A DNA stretch of 64,000 bases from Azoarcus sp031556475 (GCA_031556475.1 JAVBSY010000027.1:1-64000); one strand, 5' to 3'. Numbered from the stretch's first letter, positions 8,338-18,002 are shown. The notes: a model not told the origin generated them from the sequence alone. Numbers and translations are program-made.

Positions 8338-9127
8338 CGCACCACCGGTCGGCAATGCCGTAGCGCCGATGCCGACGCCTTCCACGGCGTCGCCATCGGC
8401 GTTATTCATTGCCGATCTGCATCTTTGCGACGAACGACCCGATACGGTCGAGGTTTTTCTCTCTTTCCTGCGTGGCCCGGCGGCAAACGCCGGCAGCCTA
8501 TGGATTCTTGGCGATCTGTTCGAATATTGGGCCGGCGACGACGACATCGACGCGCCGCTGCATCGCCGCCTGTGTGACGCTCTTCATGCGCTTGCCGGTC
8601 GCGGCGTGGCCATCTCCTTCATGCACGGCAACCGCGATTTCCTGATTGGCGATGAATTTGCCCGTGCAGCGGGCCTGCGCCTTCTTCCCGATCCCTTCGA
8701 TATCGTCATGAACGGTCGCCGACTGTTGCTCAGCCACGGCGACGCCTTGTGTACCGACGACCACGCTTATCAGGCCTATCGCCGACAGGTACGCGATCCC
8801 GACTGGCAAGCGGGTTTTCGCGCCCTGCCTTTGTCCGAGCGCAAGACGATCATCGAATCATTGCGGCTGCGCAGCGAAGCCGCCAAACAGACCAAGCCGA
8901 TGACGATCATGGACGTCAATACGGACACGGTCGTCGCGCTGCTGCGAACCCATTGCCTGCCAACGCTGATTCACGGCCACACGCACCGCCCTGCGCGCCA
9001 TGAACATGAAGTGGACGGTCGGATCTGCGAACGCTGGGTGTTGGCCGATTGGCACGATGACGGCATCGCGCCTTACCTCGAATTCACCAACGGCCAACTG
9101 ACGCCACGCGAGTGGCGAGCAACATAA
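8330..9127 (+). CDS. lpxH: UDP-2,3-diacylglucosamine diphosphatase
   Basis: Metallophosphoesterase of lipid A synthesis: it hydrolyses UDP-2,3-diacylglucosamine to lipid X and UMP at the inner face of the membrane. Metal-binding motifs are in order: FIADLHLC (DxH), GDLFEYW, GNRDFL, LLSHGD and GHTHRP, followed by the C-terminal VLADWHD of the family. The frame opens at a TTG (8330) overlapping the ppiB stop, giving 265 aa; an ATG at 8369 would give 252 aa, closer to the usual 240, and neither has a strong ribosome site. I keep the longer form because of likely translational coupling, but the start is uncertain. Confidence 0.93.
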   Translation: MSDAPPVGNAVAPMPTPSTASPSALFIADLHLCDERPDTVEVFLSFLRGPAANAGSLWILGDLFEYWAGDDDIDAPLHRRLCDALHALAGRGVAISFMHGNRDFLIGDEFARAAGLRLLPDPFDIVMNGRRLLLSHGDALCTDDHAYQAYRRQVRDPDWQAGFRALPLSERKTIIESLRLRSEAAKQTKPMTIMDVNTDTVVALLRTHCLPTLIHGHTHRPARHEHEVDGRICERWVLADWHDDGIAPYLEFTNGQLTPREWRAT

Positions 9128-9188
9128 GCTTCCCGTCCGGCTGAAACGGGCACGCCACCGCGCGCCCCAAATTGCCGCCGAAACCGGA

Positions 9189-10358
9189 TCAGATCGCCAA
9201 ACCGCGTGCGAGATCGGCCTTGAGATCCTCCACTGCCTCGAGCCCGACCGCGAGGCGCAGCAAACCATCGCCAATCCCCGCTGCCGCACGGGCTTCGGGC
9301 GTGATCCGGCCGTGCGTGGTCGTCGCCGGATGAGTAATGGTGCTCTTTGTATCACCCAGGTTGGCCGTGATCGAAATCATGCGCGTCGCATCGACCACAC
9401 GCCATGCCGCCTCTCGCCCGCCTTCGACCTCGAAGCTGAGGATCGCTCCACCGCTTTCCTGCTGACGCAGGGCCAGCGCGTGCTGTGGATGAGACGGCAA
9501 ACCGGGGTAGTGAACCCGCACGACACCCGGCTGTGCTTCCAACCAGCTCGCCAGGGCCAGCGCGCCGGCCGATTGCGCCTGCATGCGGATACGCAAGGTT
9601 TCCAAACCCTTGAGAATCACCCAGGCATTGAAGGGCGACAGCGTGGGGCCGGCGGTACGGAGAAACTTGAACACTTCCTCGGTCACGGCGCGCGCGCCCA
9701 GCACCGCGCCACCCAGCACCCGCCCCTGGCCATCGAGGTATTTCGTCGCCGAATGCACCACTACATCGGCGCCCAACGCCAGCGGACGCTGTAATGCCGG
9801 CGTACAAAAGCAGTTATCCACCGCGAGCAACGCCCCGGCTTCGTGGGCAATGGCCGCCAACGCAGCGATATCCACCACCTCGGTCAGCGGGTTGGATGGC
9901 GTTTCGACGAAAAACAATTTCGTGCGTGGCGTTGCCGCCGCCCGGTAGGCATCGAGATCGGTTGCCGGAACGAAGGTGGTGACGATACCGAATTTCGCCA
10001 TGATGCCGCCCAGCAGTTGCTGCGTGGCGCCGAACAGCCCGCGCGAAGCGACGATGTGATCGCCCGCCTGCAACATCGCCATGATCAGCGACATGATGGC
10101 CGACATGCCCGACGCGGTGGCGATGCAGGCTTCCGCCCCTTCCAGCGCGGCAAGCCGTGTCTGAAACGCGCTCACGGTCGGGTTGGAGAAGCGGGCATAG
10201 ACGTTGCCTTCCTCCTCGCCGGAAAAACGTGCCGCCGCCTGTGCGGCATTATCGAAGACGAAGCTGGAAGTCAGGTACAGCGCTTCGGCATGCTCGTTGA
10301 ACTGGCTGCGCTCGATGCCGGAACGCACCGCCAGGGTATCGAAAGAAAAATCGTTCAT
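9189..10358 (-). CDS. metZ: O-succinylhomoserine sulfhydrylase
   Basis: 389 aa PLP enzyme of the Cys/Met gamma-family that makes homocysteine from O-succinylhomoserine and sulfide. Residues NVYARFSNPTV (52-62) and the PLP-binding HSATKYLDGQG with Lys206 are visible. ATG at 10358 was chosen because it begins the conserved N-terminus (FDTLAVRSG); the open frame runs further but reads into low-complexity Arg-rich sequence within purF. It directly follows purF on the same strand (11 bases), the usual purF-metZ order of betaproteobacteria and pseudomonads. Cystathionine gamma-synthase is the closest alternative; the gene order favours MetZ. Confidence 0.93.
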   Translation of the reverse strand: MNDFSFDTLAVRSGIERSQFNEHAEALYLTSSFVFDNAAQAAARFSGEEEGNVYARFSNPTVSAFQTRLAALEGAEACIATASGMSAIMSLIMAMLQAGDHIVASRGLFGATQQLLGGIMAKFGIVTTFVPATDLDAYRAAATPRTKLFFVETPSNPLTEVVDIAALAAIAHEAGALLAVDNCFCTPALQRPLALGADVVVHSATKYLDGQGRVLGGAVLGARAVTEEVFKFLRTAGPTLSPFNAWVILKGLETLRIRMQAQSAGALALASWLEAQPGVVRVHYPGLPSHPQHALALRQQESGGAILSFEVEGGREAAWRVVDATRMISITANLGDTKSTITHPATTTHGRITPEARAAAGIGDGLLRLAVGLEAVEDLKADLARGLAI

Positions 10359-10369
10359 GCGCGTACCCG

Positions 10370-11896
10370 TCAGTCCGAATGGGCAACGAGATTGAGGTCC
10401 AACTGTCCTTCCTCGCCGTCTTCGCCCATGCCGGTTTTTTCCTCGCCACGCTGGTTCTCGACACCCGACAGGTATTCGGCAGTGATGTCGCCGGTGATGT
10501 AACAACCGTCGAAGCACGAGGTCTCGAAAAAGTTGATCGCCGGATTGACCGCCCGAACCGCCGCCTTCAGATCGTCGATATCCTGATAGATCAGCCCGTC
10601 CGCGCCGATTTCGGCGCAGATTTCCGCTTCGTCGCGATCGGATGCGATCAGCTCGGCGCGTGTCGGCATATCGATGCCATAAACATTGGCATAGCGCACC
10701 GGCGGCGCCGCCGAGGCCAGATACACCTTCACCGCGCCAGCCTCGCGCGCCATGGTGACGATTTCCTTGCTCGTCGTGCCGCGCACGATTGAATCGTCCA
10801 CCAGCAGAACGCTCTTGCCGATGAATTCCTGGCGGATGGTGTTGAGCTTCTGGCGCACCGATTTACGCCGCTTGGCCTGCCCCGGCATGATGAAGGTGCG
10901 CCCGATATAACGGTTTTTGACGAAGCCTTCGCGGTAGGGCAGACCAAGCCGATGGGCCATTTCCATTGCCGCCGGGCGGCTGGAATCGGGTATCGGAATC
11001 ACCACGTCCACCGCCGTGTGGGGCAACGTGCGTTTCATCTTCTCGGCCAGGAATTCGCCCATCTTGACGCGAGAATCGTAGACCGAAATGCCATCGATGA
11101 TGGAGTCCGGCCGCGCCAGATATACGAACTCGAACATGCACGGCGCCTCGGTCGTCTTTTCGGCGCATTGGCGGCTGCGGAAATGGCCGGCGGTATCGAT
11201 CAGCACCGCCTCGCCCGGCGCCACGTCGCGCAGCAGCTTGAAGCCAAGTACGTCGAGCGCGACCGATTCCGAGGCCACCATCCATTCGGTACCGCCAGCC
11301 ACATCGTTGCGGCCGATCACCAGGGGACGAATGCCGTAAGGGTCGCGAAACGCCAGCAGACCGTAGCCCGCGATCATCACCACCGCCGCATAGGCGCCGC
11401 GACAGCGCCGATGTACCCCGGCCACGGCACGGAATACCACCTCTTCGTCGAGCCGCAGACCATTGCACGCCGCCTGCAACTCGTGGGCAAAGACGTTGAG
11501 CAGCACCTCCGAATCGGAGTTGGTATTGATGTGGCGCAGATCGGCGAGAAACATCTCGCGCTTGAGTTCTTCCGAGTTGGTCAGGTTGCCGTTATGCGCG
11601 AGCAACAGACCGAACGGCGAGTTGACGTAGAAAGGCTGCGCCTCGGCGGCGTTGTACGCCGATCCGGCGGTGGGATAGCGAACGTGGGCGATGCCCCAAT
11701 TACCTTCCAGGTTGCGCATGTTGCGCGTGCGGAACACGTCGCGCACCAATCCGGGGCCCTTGTGCATATGAAAACGGCCGCCCTCGGCGGTGACGATACC
11801 CGCCGCATCCTGTCCGCGGTGCTGAAGAACCTGCAGCCCGTCGTACAGCAACTGATTGACCGGCGTTGTCGCAACGACTCCAAGAATTCCACACAT
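10370..11896 (-). CDS. purF: Amidophosphoribosyltransferase
   Basis: 508 aa first enzyme of de novo purine synthesis, converting PRPP and glutamine to phosphoribosylamine. The ATG at 11896 places Cys at position 2 (MCGILGVV), which becomes the N-terminal nucleophile of the class II glutaminase domain. The PRPP loop VLLVDDSIVRGTTS is clear in the C-terminal half. Longer in-frame starts upstream would bury the catalytic Cys and are rejected. It lies between cvpA and metZ, all on the same strand with 10-11 base gaps, matching the conserved cvpA-purF operon. Confidence 0.98.
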   Translation of the reverse strand: MCGILGVVATTPVNQLLYDGLQVLQHRGQDAAGIVTAEGGRFHMHKGPGLVRDVFRTRNMRNLEGNWGIAHVRYPTAGSAYNAAEAQPFYVNSPFGLLLAHNGNLTNSEELKREMFLADLRHINTNSDSEVLLNVFAHELQAACNGLRLDEEVVFRAVAGVHRRCRGAYAAVVMIAGYGLLAFRDPYGIRPLVIGRNDVAGGTEWMVASESVALDVLGFKLLRDVAPGEAVLIDTAGHFRSRQCAEKTTEAPCMFEFVYLARPDSIIDGISVYDSRVKMGEFLAEKMKRTLPHTAVDVVIPIPDSSRPAAMEMAHRLGLPYREGFVKNRYIGRTFIMPGQAKRRKSVRQKLNTIRQEFIGKSVLLVDDSIVRGTTSKEIVTMAREAGAVKVYLASAAPPVRYANVYGIDMPTRAELIASDRDEAEICAEIGADGLIYQDIDDLKAAVRAVNPAINFFETSCFDGCYITGDITAEYLSGVENQRGEEKTGMGEDGEEGQLDLNLVAHSD

Positions 11897-11906
11897 GAAA
11901 ACCTGC

Positions 11907-12398
11907 CTATCTGAAACGAATTTTGCTTGCCACCGCATCCGGCAGCCACGGTTTGGCGGCGATCACTGCCGTTTCGAGTGGCGGCGCGAACAAAGCGTTC
12001 GCCCACCAGGGCTCCCGCGCCACACCGATCAACCCACCCAGCAACACCACCACGAAAGCAATCGCCAAACCACGCGCAAGACCGAAAAACGCGCCGAACA
12101 AACGATCCGCCGCGCCCAATCCGATCGCGCGCAATATTTCGCGCAGCAGAAAGCGCAGCAGGGCGGCCACAATCAGCACGGCCACGAAAATCAATGCAAA
12201 GCCGGCAACATGCCGCCATGCCGGGTCGACAATCTGCCCATGGAGCAAATCCGCAGCCACCCCGGCGTAGCGCCAGGCCGCAAGCAACGCCACTACCCAG
12301 GCCACCAGCGACATGACTTCGCTTACCAATCCTCGCCACATGCCAACCACGGCGGACAAGGCGAGCACAGTCAAAAACAGATAATCGAAAACCGTCAT
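11907..12398 (-). CDS. cvpA: CvpA family membrane protein
   Basis: 163 aa inner-membrane protein with four hydrophobic segments (about 3-25, 28-48, 60-84 and 97-125). The E. coli homologue is linked to colicin V production and envelope stress tolerance, and it is regularly found just upstream of purF as here. The start is set at the ATG at 12398 (MTVFDYLFL), which aligns with the E. coli N-terminus; a TTG four codons earlier overlaps the previous stop and is possible. The molecular role remains unclear in the family. Confidence 0.92.
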   Translation of the reverse strand: MTVFDYLFLTVLALSAVVGMWRGLVSEVMSLVAWVVALLAAWRYAGVAADLLHGQIVDPAWRHVAGFALIFVAVLIVAALLRFLLREILRAIGLGAADRLFGAFFGLARGLAIAFVVVLLGGLIGVAREPWWANALFAPPLETAVIAAKPWLPDAVASKIRFR

Positions 12399-12406
12399 GG
12401 CTGCCG

Positions 12407-13090
12407 TCAACGCGGCATGATCGCGCTGCTGTGCCCTTGCGCCTTGAGTCTGGCCGCAGCCTTTTCCGCTTCCTCGCGACTGCTGAAAGGCCCGATGCGC
12501 ACACGGACTACGGTGTTGACCTTCTCAGTGTAGGCGGCAAAACCTTTTTTCTTGAGTTCATCGCTGATCGCAGCGGCTTTCGCCGGATCGCCGAAAGCGC
12601 CTATCTGCAAGACAAAAGCCGTGCTGCCGCTGGAAGCCGGCGTTTGGGCGCCATCCAAAATGCTCTGAGCGCGCGCTGCCTCCCGGTCGCGTTCGGGGGT
12701 GCTGGCTGGCGGCGTGGGCGTGGCGACGGCCGGTTTGGGCGGGGCCGGCGTGGTTTGCGGGGGTGTCGTACCTGTCGCCGCAGGTGGCTGGGATGAAGGC
12801 CGCGAAGGGGGCGGCGTTGAAGATGGAGGCGCAACCGTTTGCCCTGGAGGCTCTTCCTGCGGCGACGCAACGGGTTGCGGCTCTTCTTCCGGCGCACGAC
12901 CGGCGTTCGGCTGCACACCGGCGCTTCCATCGCGATCGGGAATCGTGACCTGGATATCCTGGCTGGGCGAGCGTGGCTCCTCTTCCATCATCATCGGCAA
13001 TACGATGGCCGCCAGCAGTGCCAACGCGGCAGCGCCGACGAGACGCCTGCGCGCGCGCTTCTTGATTTCGAGGTTGTCTGCGTCACTCAC
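12407..13090 (-). CDS. dedD: DedD-like SPOR domain protein
   Basis: 227 aa bitopic inner-membrane protein. A short basic cytoplasmic N-terminus (KKRARRR) precedes one membrane segment (about 17-33). A long Pro/Thr/Ser-rich periplasmic linker (55-140) leads to a C-terminal SPOR domain (about 150-227, FVLQIGAFGDPAKAAAISDEL to GHSSAIMPR). SPOR domains bind denuded septal peptidoglycan, so it should localise to the division site. The order folC-dedD-cvpA-purF matches E. coli and supports the name. The ATG at 13090 starts the typical DedD-like polar N-terminus. Confidence 0.9.
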   Translation of the reverse strand: MSDADNLEIKKRARRRLVGAAALALLAAIVLPMMMEEEPRSPSQDIQVTIPDRDGSAGVQPNAGRAPEEEPQPVASPQEEPPGQTVAPPSSTPPPSRPSSQPPAATGTTPPQTTPAPPKPAVATPTPPASTPERDREAARAQSILDGAQTPASSGSTAFVLQIGAFGDPAKAAAISDELKKKGFAAYTEKVNTVVRVRIGPFSSREEAEKAAARLKAQGHSSAIMPR

Positions 13091-13102
13091 CCGATAACCT
13101 CT

Positions 13103-14419
13103 TCAGTGCCGTTCCGCGCGGACAACCGCGAGCACGTCCGCCACAGTGAGAAAGGAACCAAAAACGGTGATTCTATCACCCTCGCCAGCCCTTTTCCGCG
13201 CCGCGGAAAAGGCCTCGGCTGGCGAACCGAAGCAGTGAATGCCTTCATCCACGCCCGCCGCGCTCAAACGCTGCGCCAACGCTTCGGCACTCAATCCACG
13301 AGGGCCTGGCAGGCTGGCAAGCAGCCAGTGATCGACACGTTCCCGCATCAGTGCCACCACGCCTTCCACATCTTTGTCGCCAAGCATGCCGAACACCGCC
13401 CAAGTCTGCGGATAAAACCCCATATTGGACAGATTGTCGGCCAGCACGCCAGCCGCCTGCGGATTGTGGGCAACGTCGAGCACCACTGCGGGCTTGCCCG
13501 GCAGCACCTGGAAGCGGCCGGGAACATCGACAAGCATCAGCCCCTGGCGAATCGCCTGCATCGATACCGGAATGCGTTCGCGCAAGGTATCGAGCGCGGT
13601 CAGCGTCGTCGCCGCATTCAGCAATTGATTGGCGCCGCGCAATGCCGGATAGGCCAAGCCGCCGCGCCGGCTCAACGGGCCGCTGGCCGGCGGCGCGGCA
13701 TAGCGCCAGTAGCCCCACTGCTGGCGATCGCCGCCAAAGCCGAAATCACGCCCGCTGACCCACAAGCGCGCACCGATCGCGTCAGCATGGGCAAGCAAGG
13801 AAGCGGGAGGCTGAGGATCGCCACAGATCGCCGGACGGCCGGCGCGAAAAATGCCCGCTTTTTCGAAACCGATGCTGTCGCGGTCGTTACCGAGCCAATC
13901 CATGTGGTCCATTGCCACGCCGGTTACGATGGCGCAATCGGCATCGATGGCGTTCACCGCATCCAGGCGGCCGCCGAGCCCGACTTCGAGGATGATCACG
14001 TCCAGCGCGGCCACGCGGAATACCGCCCAGGCGGCCAGTGTGCCGTGCTCGAAATAAGTGAGCGGCGTATCGCCGCGCGCCCGCTCCACCTCCTCGAATG
14101 CAGCAGCGAGGCAGGCATCGTCGGCATCGCGACCATTGATGCGCACGCGCTCGTTGTAACGCAGCAAATGCGGCGAGGTATAGCAACCGACACGGTAGCC
14201 TTCGGCGAGCAGAATCGCCTCCAGCATCGCACACGTGGAACCTTTGCCGTTGGTACCGCCCACGGTGATGACCACCGACGTGGGATCCGCACCGAGCGCC
14301 GCGCGCACGGCCTGCACACGGTCCAGGCCGAGGCGGATCTTTTCTCCTCCGTGGCGGCGCTCCAGCAAGGCAAGCCAATCATCCAGTGCACGCACCTGGG
14401 GCGCGATCTGTCGGGGCAT
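13103..14419 (-). CDS. folC: Bifunctional folylpolyglutamate synthase/dihydrofolate synthase
   Basis: 438 aa Mur-ligase-fold enzyme that joins glutamate to dihydropteroate and then extends polyglutamate tails. Seen: the ATP-binding ITVGGTNGKGST at 51-62, the loop TSPHLLRYNERVRING, EVGLGGRLDAVN, and the C-terminal ligase domain with LDVAHNPQAA. The ATG at 14419 gives the standard FolC N-terminus; the open frame continues upstream through accD in another frame and is not coding. It lies 17 bases after accD and 12 bases before dedD, in one apparent operon. Confidence 0.96.
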   Translation of the reverse strand: MPRQIAPQVRALDDWLALLERRHGGEKIRLGLDRVQAVRAALGADPTSVVITVGGTNGKGSTCAMLEAILLAEGYRVGCYTSPHLLRYNERVRINGRDADDACLAAAFEEVERARGDTPLTYFEHGTLAAWAVFRVAALDVIILEVGLGGRLDAVNAIDADCAIVTGVAMDHMDWLGNDRDSIGFEKAGIFRAGRPAICGDPQPPASLLAHADAIGARLWVSGRDFGFGGDRQQWGYWRYAAPPASGPLSRRGGLAYPALRGANQLLNAATTLTALDTLRERIPVSMQAIRQGLMLVDVPGRFQVLPGKPAVVLDVAHNPQAAGVLADNLSNMGFYPQTWAVFGMLGDKDVEGVVALMRERVDHWLLASLPGPRGLSAEALAQRLSAAGVDEGIHCFGSPAEAFSAARKRAGEGDRITVFGSFLTVADVLAVVRAERH

Positions 14420-14436
14420 CTTGGAATCCCAACCCG

Positions 14437-15309
14437 TCAAGCGTTGACCGAAGGTTGGCGGCTCAACAGGGTAAGCAGGCTGGTGATCTGTTCGCGCATC
14501 TCGCGGCGATCGACGATCATGTCGATCGCACCTTTTTCGAGCAGGAACTCGGAGCGCTGAAACCCCTCGGGCAGGGTTTCGCGCACCGTCTGCTCGATGA
14601 CCCGCGGACCGGCAAAACCGATCAACGCGCCGGGTTCGGCGATCACCACGTCGCTCACGAACGCGAAACTGGCTGATACGCCTCCCATCGTCGGATCGGT
14701 CAGGATGGTAAGGAAAGGCAGCTTGCGCTGCGCAAGTTGGGTGATCGCGGCGGTGGTCTTGGCCATCTGCATCAGCGAAAACAGGCCTTCCTGCATACGT
14801 GCGCCGCCGGTGGCGGTAATGCAGATGAAGGGCAGGCGCTGTTCCAGCGCAACCCGCACGCCACGCACGAAACGCTCGCCGACCACGGAACCCATCGAAC
14901 CGCCGAGAAAATCGAATTCGAAGCACGCGACCACGACCGGCACGGTAAGAATCGCTCCCTGCATGACGACCATCGCATCGGCCTCGCCGGTATCGGCACT
15001 GGCAGTGGACAGACGCTCGGGATAGCGTCGGGAGTCCTTGAACTTCAGCGGGTCGACCGGCACGACTTCGGTACCGATGTCGAACCGCCCTTCCGCGTCG
15101 AGCAGCAGGTCGAGACGCGCACGCGCGCGCAAACGCTGATGATGCCCACATTTGGGGCAGACGCTCTGGTTGCTTTCGAGATCCGAACGGTAGAGCACCG
15201 CCTCGCAAGACGGACATTTGCTCCACAGCCCTTCGGGAATGGATTTATTGCGCGTGGCCGACTCGTTGCGATTGATACGGGGCGGCAGCAGTTTCTGGAG
15301 CCAGCTCAT
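14437..15309 (-). CDS. accD: Acetyl-CoA carboxylase carboxyltransferase subunit beta
   Basis: 290 aa subunit of acetyl-CoA carboxylase, which with AccA transfers carboxyl from biotin to acetyl-CoA in fatty-acid synthesis. The N-terminal zinc ribbon is complete (KCPSC at 31-35, VCPKCG at 50-55). The crotonase-like core follows, with TATGGARMQEG and a second Gly-rich loop. The ATG at 15309 overlaps the trpA stop (TGATG), pointing to translational coupling; a TTG one codon earlier is also open. The trpA-accD-folC arrangement is widespread in proteobacteria. Confidence 0.97.
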   Translation of the reverse strand: MSWLQKLLPPRINRNESATRNKSIPEGLWSKCPSCEAVLYRSDLESNQSVCPKCGHHQRLRARARLDLLLDAEGRFDIGTEVVPVDPLKFKDSRRYPERLSTASADTGEADAMVVMQGAILTVPVVVACFEFDFLGGSMGSVVGERFVRGVRVALEQRLPFICITATGGARMQEGLFSLMQMAKTTAAITQLAQRKLPFLTILTDPTMGGVSASFAFVSDVVIAEPGALIGFAGPRVIEQTVRETLPEGFQRSEFLLEKGAIDMIVDRREMREQITSLLTLLSRQPSVNA

Positions 15310-16130
15310 CAAAATGCTCCTGTAGCGGTATCGAAGGCATCCAATGCACTGCGAATACCTGTGAGAAAAGCGGTGACGTTGGCAACAGCCTGCTCGCGCG
15401 GGCTGCGTTCGATTTCTTCGATGATGCGGCTGCCGATGACCACCGCATCGGCCACGGCACCGATGCGACAGGCGCTGTCGGCATCCCGGATGCCGAAACC
15501 CACCCCTACCGGCATGCCGACGGCAGCGCGAATCTGCGGGATGCGCCGCGCCACTTCGTCGAAATCGAGATTCGCGGAACCTGTCACGCCTTTCAGGGAG
15601 ACGTAATAGATGTAGCCGCTACCGGCACGCGCCACGTCGGCAAAACGCTGCTCGGTCGAGGTCGGCGCGAGCAGGAAAATGGGATCGAGGCCGCCGGCAC
15701 GAGCGGCCGCGGCAAAATCGAAACATTCCTCCGGCGGATAATCCACGACCAGCACGCCATCGACACCGGCTGCCACTGCATCGGTGATGAAGGCTGCCGT
15801 ACCCATCGCTTCGATAGGATTGGCGTAACCCATCAGCACCACCGGAGTATCGGCGTTTTCCCGGCGGAAATCGCGCACGATACCAAGCACTTTGCGCAGG
15901 CTCATGCCTTGCGCCAAGGCACGCTCCGACGCGCGCTGAATGGTGGGGCCGTCGGCCATCGGGTCGGAAAACGGCACGCCCACCTCGATGATGTCGGCAC
16001 CGCCCGCCACAAGACCGTGCATCAACGGCACGGTCAATGCCGGATCGGGATCTCCGGCGGTAATGAAAGGAATCAGTGCTCTTCGGCGAGCTGCTTGCAG
16101 TCGCTGGAAGGTAGTCTGTATTTTCGACAT
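15309..16130 (-). CDS. trpA: Tryptophan synthase alpha chain
   Basis: 273 aa TIM-barrel subunit that splits indole-3-glycerol phosphate into indole and glyceraldehyde 3-phosphate; indole is channelled to TrpB. Catalytic Glu49 and Asp60 sit at the same positions as in the Salmonella enzyme (IIEVGVPFSDPMADGPTIQ). The phosphate-binding GVGFGI and GSRI segments are present near the C-terminus. It follows trpB after 47 bases and overlaps accD. Confidence 0.98.
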   Translation of the reverse strand: MSKIQTTFQRLQAARRRALIPFITAGDPDPALTVPLMHGLVAGGADIIEVGVPFSDPMADGPTIQRASERALAQGMSLRKVLGIVRDFRRENADTPVVLMGYANPIEAMGTAAFITDAVAAGVDGVLVVDYPPEECFDFAAAARAGGLDPIFLLAPTSTEQRFADVARAGSGYIYYVSLKGVTGSANLDFDEVARRIPQIRAAVGMPVGVGFGIRDADSACRIGAVADAVVIGSRIIEEIERSPREQAVANVTAFLTGIRSALDAFDTATGAF

Positions 16131-16177
16131 AGATTTTTTGTTGGGGACCTCGCAGGACGGCCCAAAGCGCGGGTAAC

Positions 16178-17392
16178 TTAGAACTGGATGCCAGAACGCT
16201 CGGCGACCGTGTGCATGTCCTTGTCACCACGGCCGGAGAGATTGACGAGCAAAAGGCGGTCTCGCGGCAAAGTCGGTGCGAGTTTTGCCGCGTAGGCCAA
16301 CGCATGCGACGACTCCAACGCCGGAATGATGCCTTCGAAACGGCACAGATCGTGGAAAGCCTGCAGGGCTTCGGCATCGGTGACGGCGACGTAGTCGGCA
16401 CGGCCGCTGTCTTTGAGCCAGGCGTGCTCGGGGCCGACACCGGGGTAGTCGAGCCCGGCGGAAATGGAATGCGTTTCGATGATCTGGCCGTCCTCATCCT
16501 GCATCAGGTAGGTACGGTTGCCGTGCAACACGCCGACTCCGGCATCCGCCGTCAGGGGCGCCGCATGGCGGCCGCTGTCGATGCCATCGCCCGCCGCCTC
16601 CACACCGACGAGCTTGACGCCGTCGACGCCGATATACGGGTGAAAAATGCCGATCGCGTTGGAGCCACCGCCTACGCAGGCGATGACGTAATCCGGCTGA
16701 CGTCCCGCCAGCTCAGGCATCTGCGTCAGACACTCCTTGCCGATCACGGTCTGGAAGTCGCGCACCATCAGGGGATAGGGATGCGGACCGGCCACCGTGC
16801 CAATGATGTAAAACGTGTTGGCGACGTTCGTCACCCAATCGCGCATGGCTTCGTTCAGGGCGTCCTTGAGCGTTCTCGACCCCGAGTCCACCGGTACGAC
16901 CGTCGCGCCCAGGAGCTTCATGCGGTAAACGTTGGCCGCCTGGCGCTTGACGTCTTCCGACCCCATGTAAACCACGCACTCCAGACCGTAACGTGCGGCG
17001 ATGGTCGCGGTGGCGACACCATGCTGGCCAGCACCCGTTTCGGCAATGACGCGCGGCTTGCCCATGCGGCGGGCCAGCAGCGCCTGGCCGATGCAATTGT
17101 TCACCTTGTGCGCGCCGGTGTGGTTGAGGTCTTCCCGCTTCAGGTAAATCTGCGCGCCGCCGAGCACATCCGACCAGTGCCTGGCGTGATAGATCGGGCT
17201 TGGGCGGCCGACGTAATGCCTGAGTTCGTATTCGTACTCGGCGATGAAAGCGGGATCCTTGCTGCATGCCGCATAGGCCTGCCGCAGTTCGTCCAGCGCG
17301 GAAATCAGCGTCTCGGCAACGAAGACGCCCCCATAAGGACCAAAATGCCCCCGTTCATCGGGGAATGAATAAGGCGCGTCAGCCACCTGCAT
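16178..17392 (-). CDS. trpB: Tryptophan synthase beta chain
   Basis: 404 aa PLP subunit that joins indole and serine to give tryptophan. The PLP lysine is Lys96 in LNHTGAHKVNN, and the phosphate-binding loop is GGGSNAIG. The conserved GRPSPIYHA and ETGAGQHGVATA segments are present. The ATG at 17392 lies inside the 3' end of trpF (14-base overlap), suggesting coupling; a longer in-frame extension back to 17530 reads through trpF in the wrong frame and is rejected. Part of the trpF-trpB-trpA-accD-folC run. Confidence 0.98.
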   Translation of the reverse strand: MQVADAPYSFPDERGHFGPYGGVFVAETLISALDELRQAYAACSKDPAFIAEYEYELRHYVGRPSPIYHARHWSDVLGGAQIYLKREDLNHTGAHKVNNCIGQALLARRMGKPRVIAETGAGQHGVATATIAARYGLECVVYMGSEDVKRQAANVYRMKLLGATVVPVDSGSRTLKDALNEAMRDWVTNVANTFYIIGTVAGPHPYPLMVRDFQTVIGKECLTQMPELAGRQPDYVIACVGGGSNAIGIFHPYIGVDGVKLVGVEAAGDGIDSGRHAAPLTADAGVGVLHGNRTYLMQDEDGQIIETHSISAGLDYPGVGPEHAWLKDSGRADYVAVTDAEALQAFHDLCRFEGIIPALESSHALAYAAKLAPTLPRDRLLLVNLSGRGDKDMHTVAERSGIQF

Positions 17393-18002
17393 GTCGAACT
17401 CCAGCAATGAACGCGGCGATTTTTTCCGCGTCCTTGATCCCTTTTGCAGCTTCAACGCCGCTGGATACATCCACCGCCCACGGGCGGACACGGCGAACCG
17501 CCTCGCCGACATTATCGGGGTCGAGCCCACCGGAAAGAATGATCGGCCGATCGAATTCAGCAGGAATCATGGACCAATCGAAAGTCTGCCCACCGCCGCC
17601 GTAACCATCGACAAAAGCATCGAGCAAAATACCCCGTGCGCCAGGATGGGAAAGCGAGAATTTTAGCAGATCGACTCCAGGGCGCATCCGCGCCGCCCGA
17701 ATCCACGGCAACCCGTAACGTGAACACTGCGCTTCGCTTTCGTCACCGTGAAACTGCAGAAGCTGCAGAGGCGCCGCGGAAAGTACGCTGGAGATGAAGG
17801 CAGGATCGGCATTGACGAACAGGCCGACGGCGGTAACGAAAGGCGGCAACAGACCGGCCAGTTGCGCCGCCCGTCCAGGCGAAATGTTGCGCGGGCTTGG
17901 CGGATAAAACACGAAACCGATCGCATCGGCCCCGGCGGATACCGCCGCGCGCACATCTTCGGGCCGCGTCAGGCCGCATATCTTGATCCAGGTACGAGAC
18001 AT
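17379..18002 (-). CDS. trpF: Phosphoribosylanthranilate isomerase
   Basis: 207 aa TIM-barrel enzyme that isomerises phosphoribosylanthranilate to the carboxyphenylamino-deoxyribulose phosphate. The catalytic Cys is in KICGLTRPED (Cys9). The general-acid Asp region ILLDAFVDGYGGGG and the C-terminal phosphate-binding ILSGGL and VDVSSGVE stretches are present. Stand-alone trpF next to trpB is typical for betaproteobacteria. It abuts truA with no gap. Confidence 0.97.
   Translation of the reverse strand: MSRTWIKICGLTRPEDVRAAVSAGADAIGFVFYPPSPRNISPGRAAQLAGLLPPFVTAVGLFVNADPAFISSVLSAAPLQLLQFHGDESEAQCSRYGLPWIRAARMRPGVDLLKFSLSHPGARGILLDAFVDGYGGGGQTFDWSMIPAEFDRPIILSGGLDPDNVGEAVRRVRPWAVDVSSGVEAAKGIKDAEKIAAFIAGVRHAGG

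Noticed and set aside
12839..14560. 573-codon plus-strand open frame opposite dedD/folC/accD
   Set aside because: Shadow of real genes; composition is Arg/His/Gln-rich and crosses three gene boundaries.
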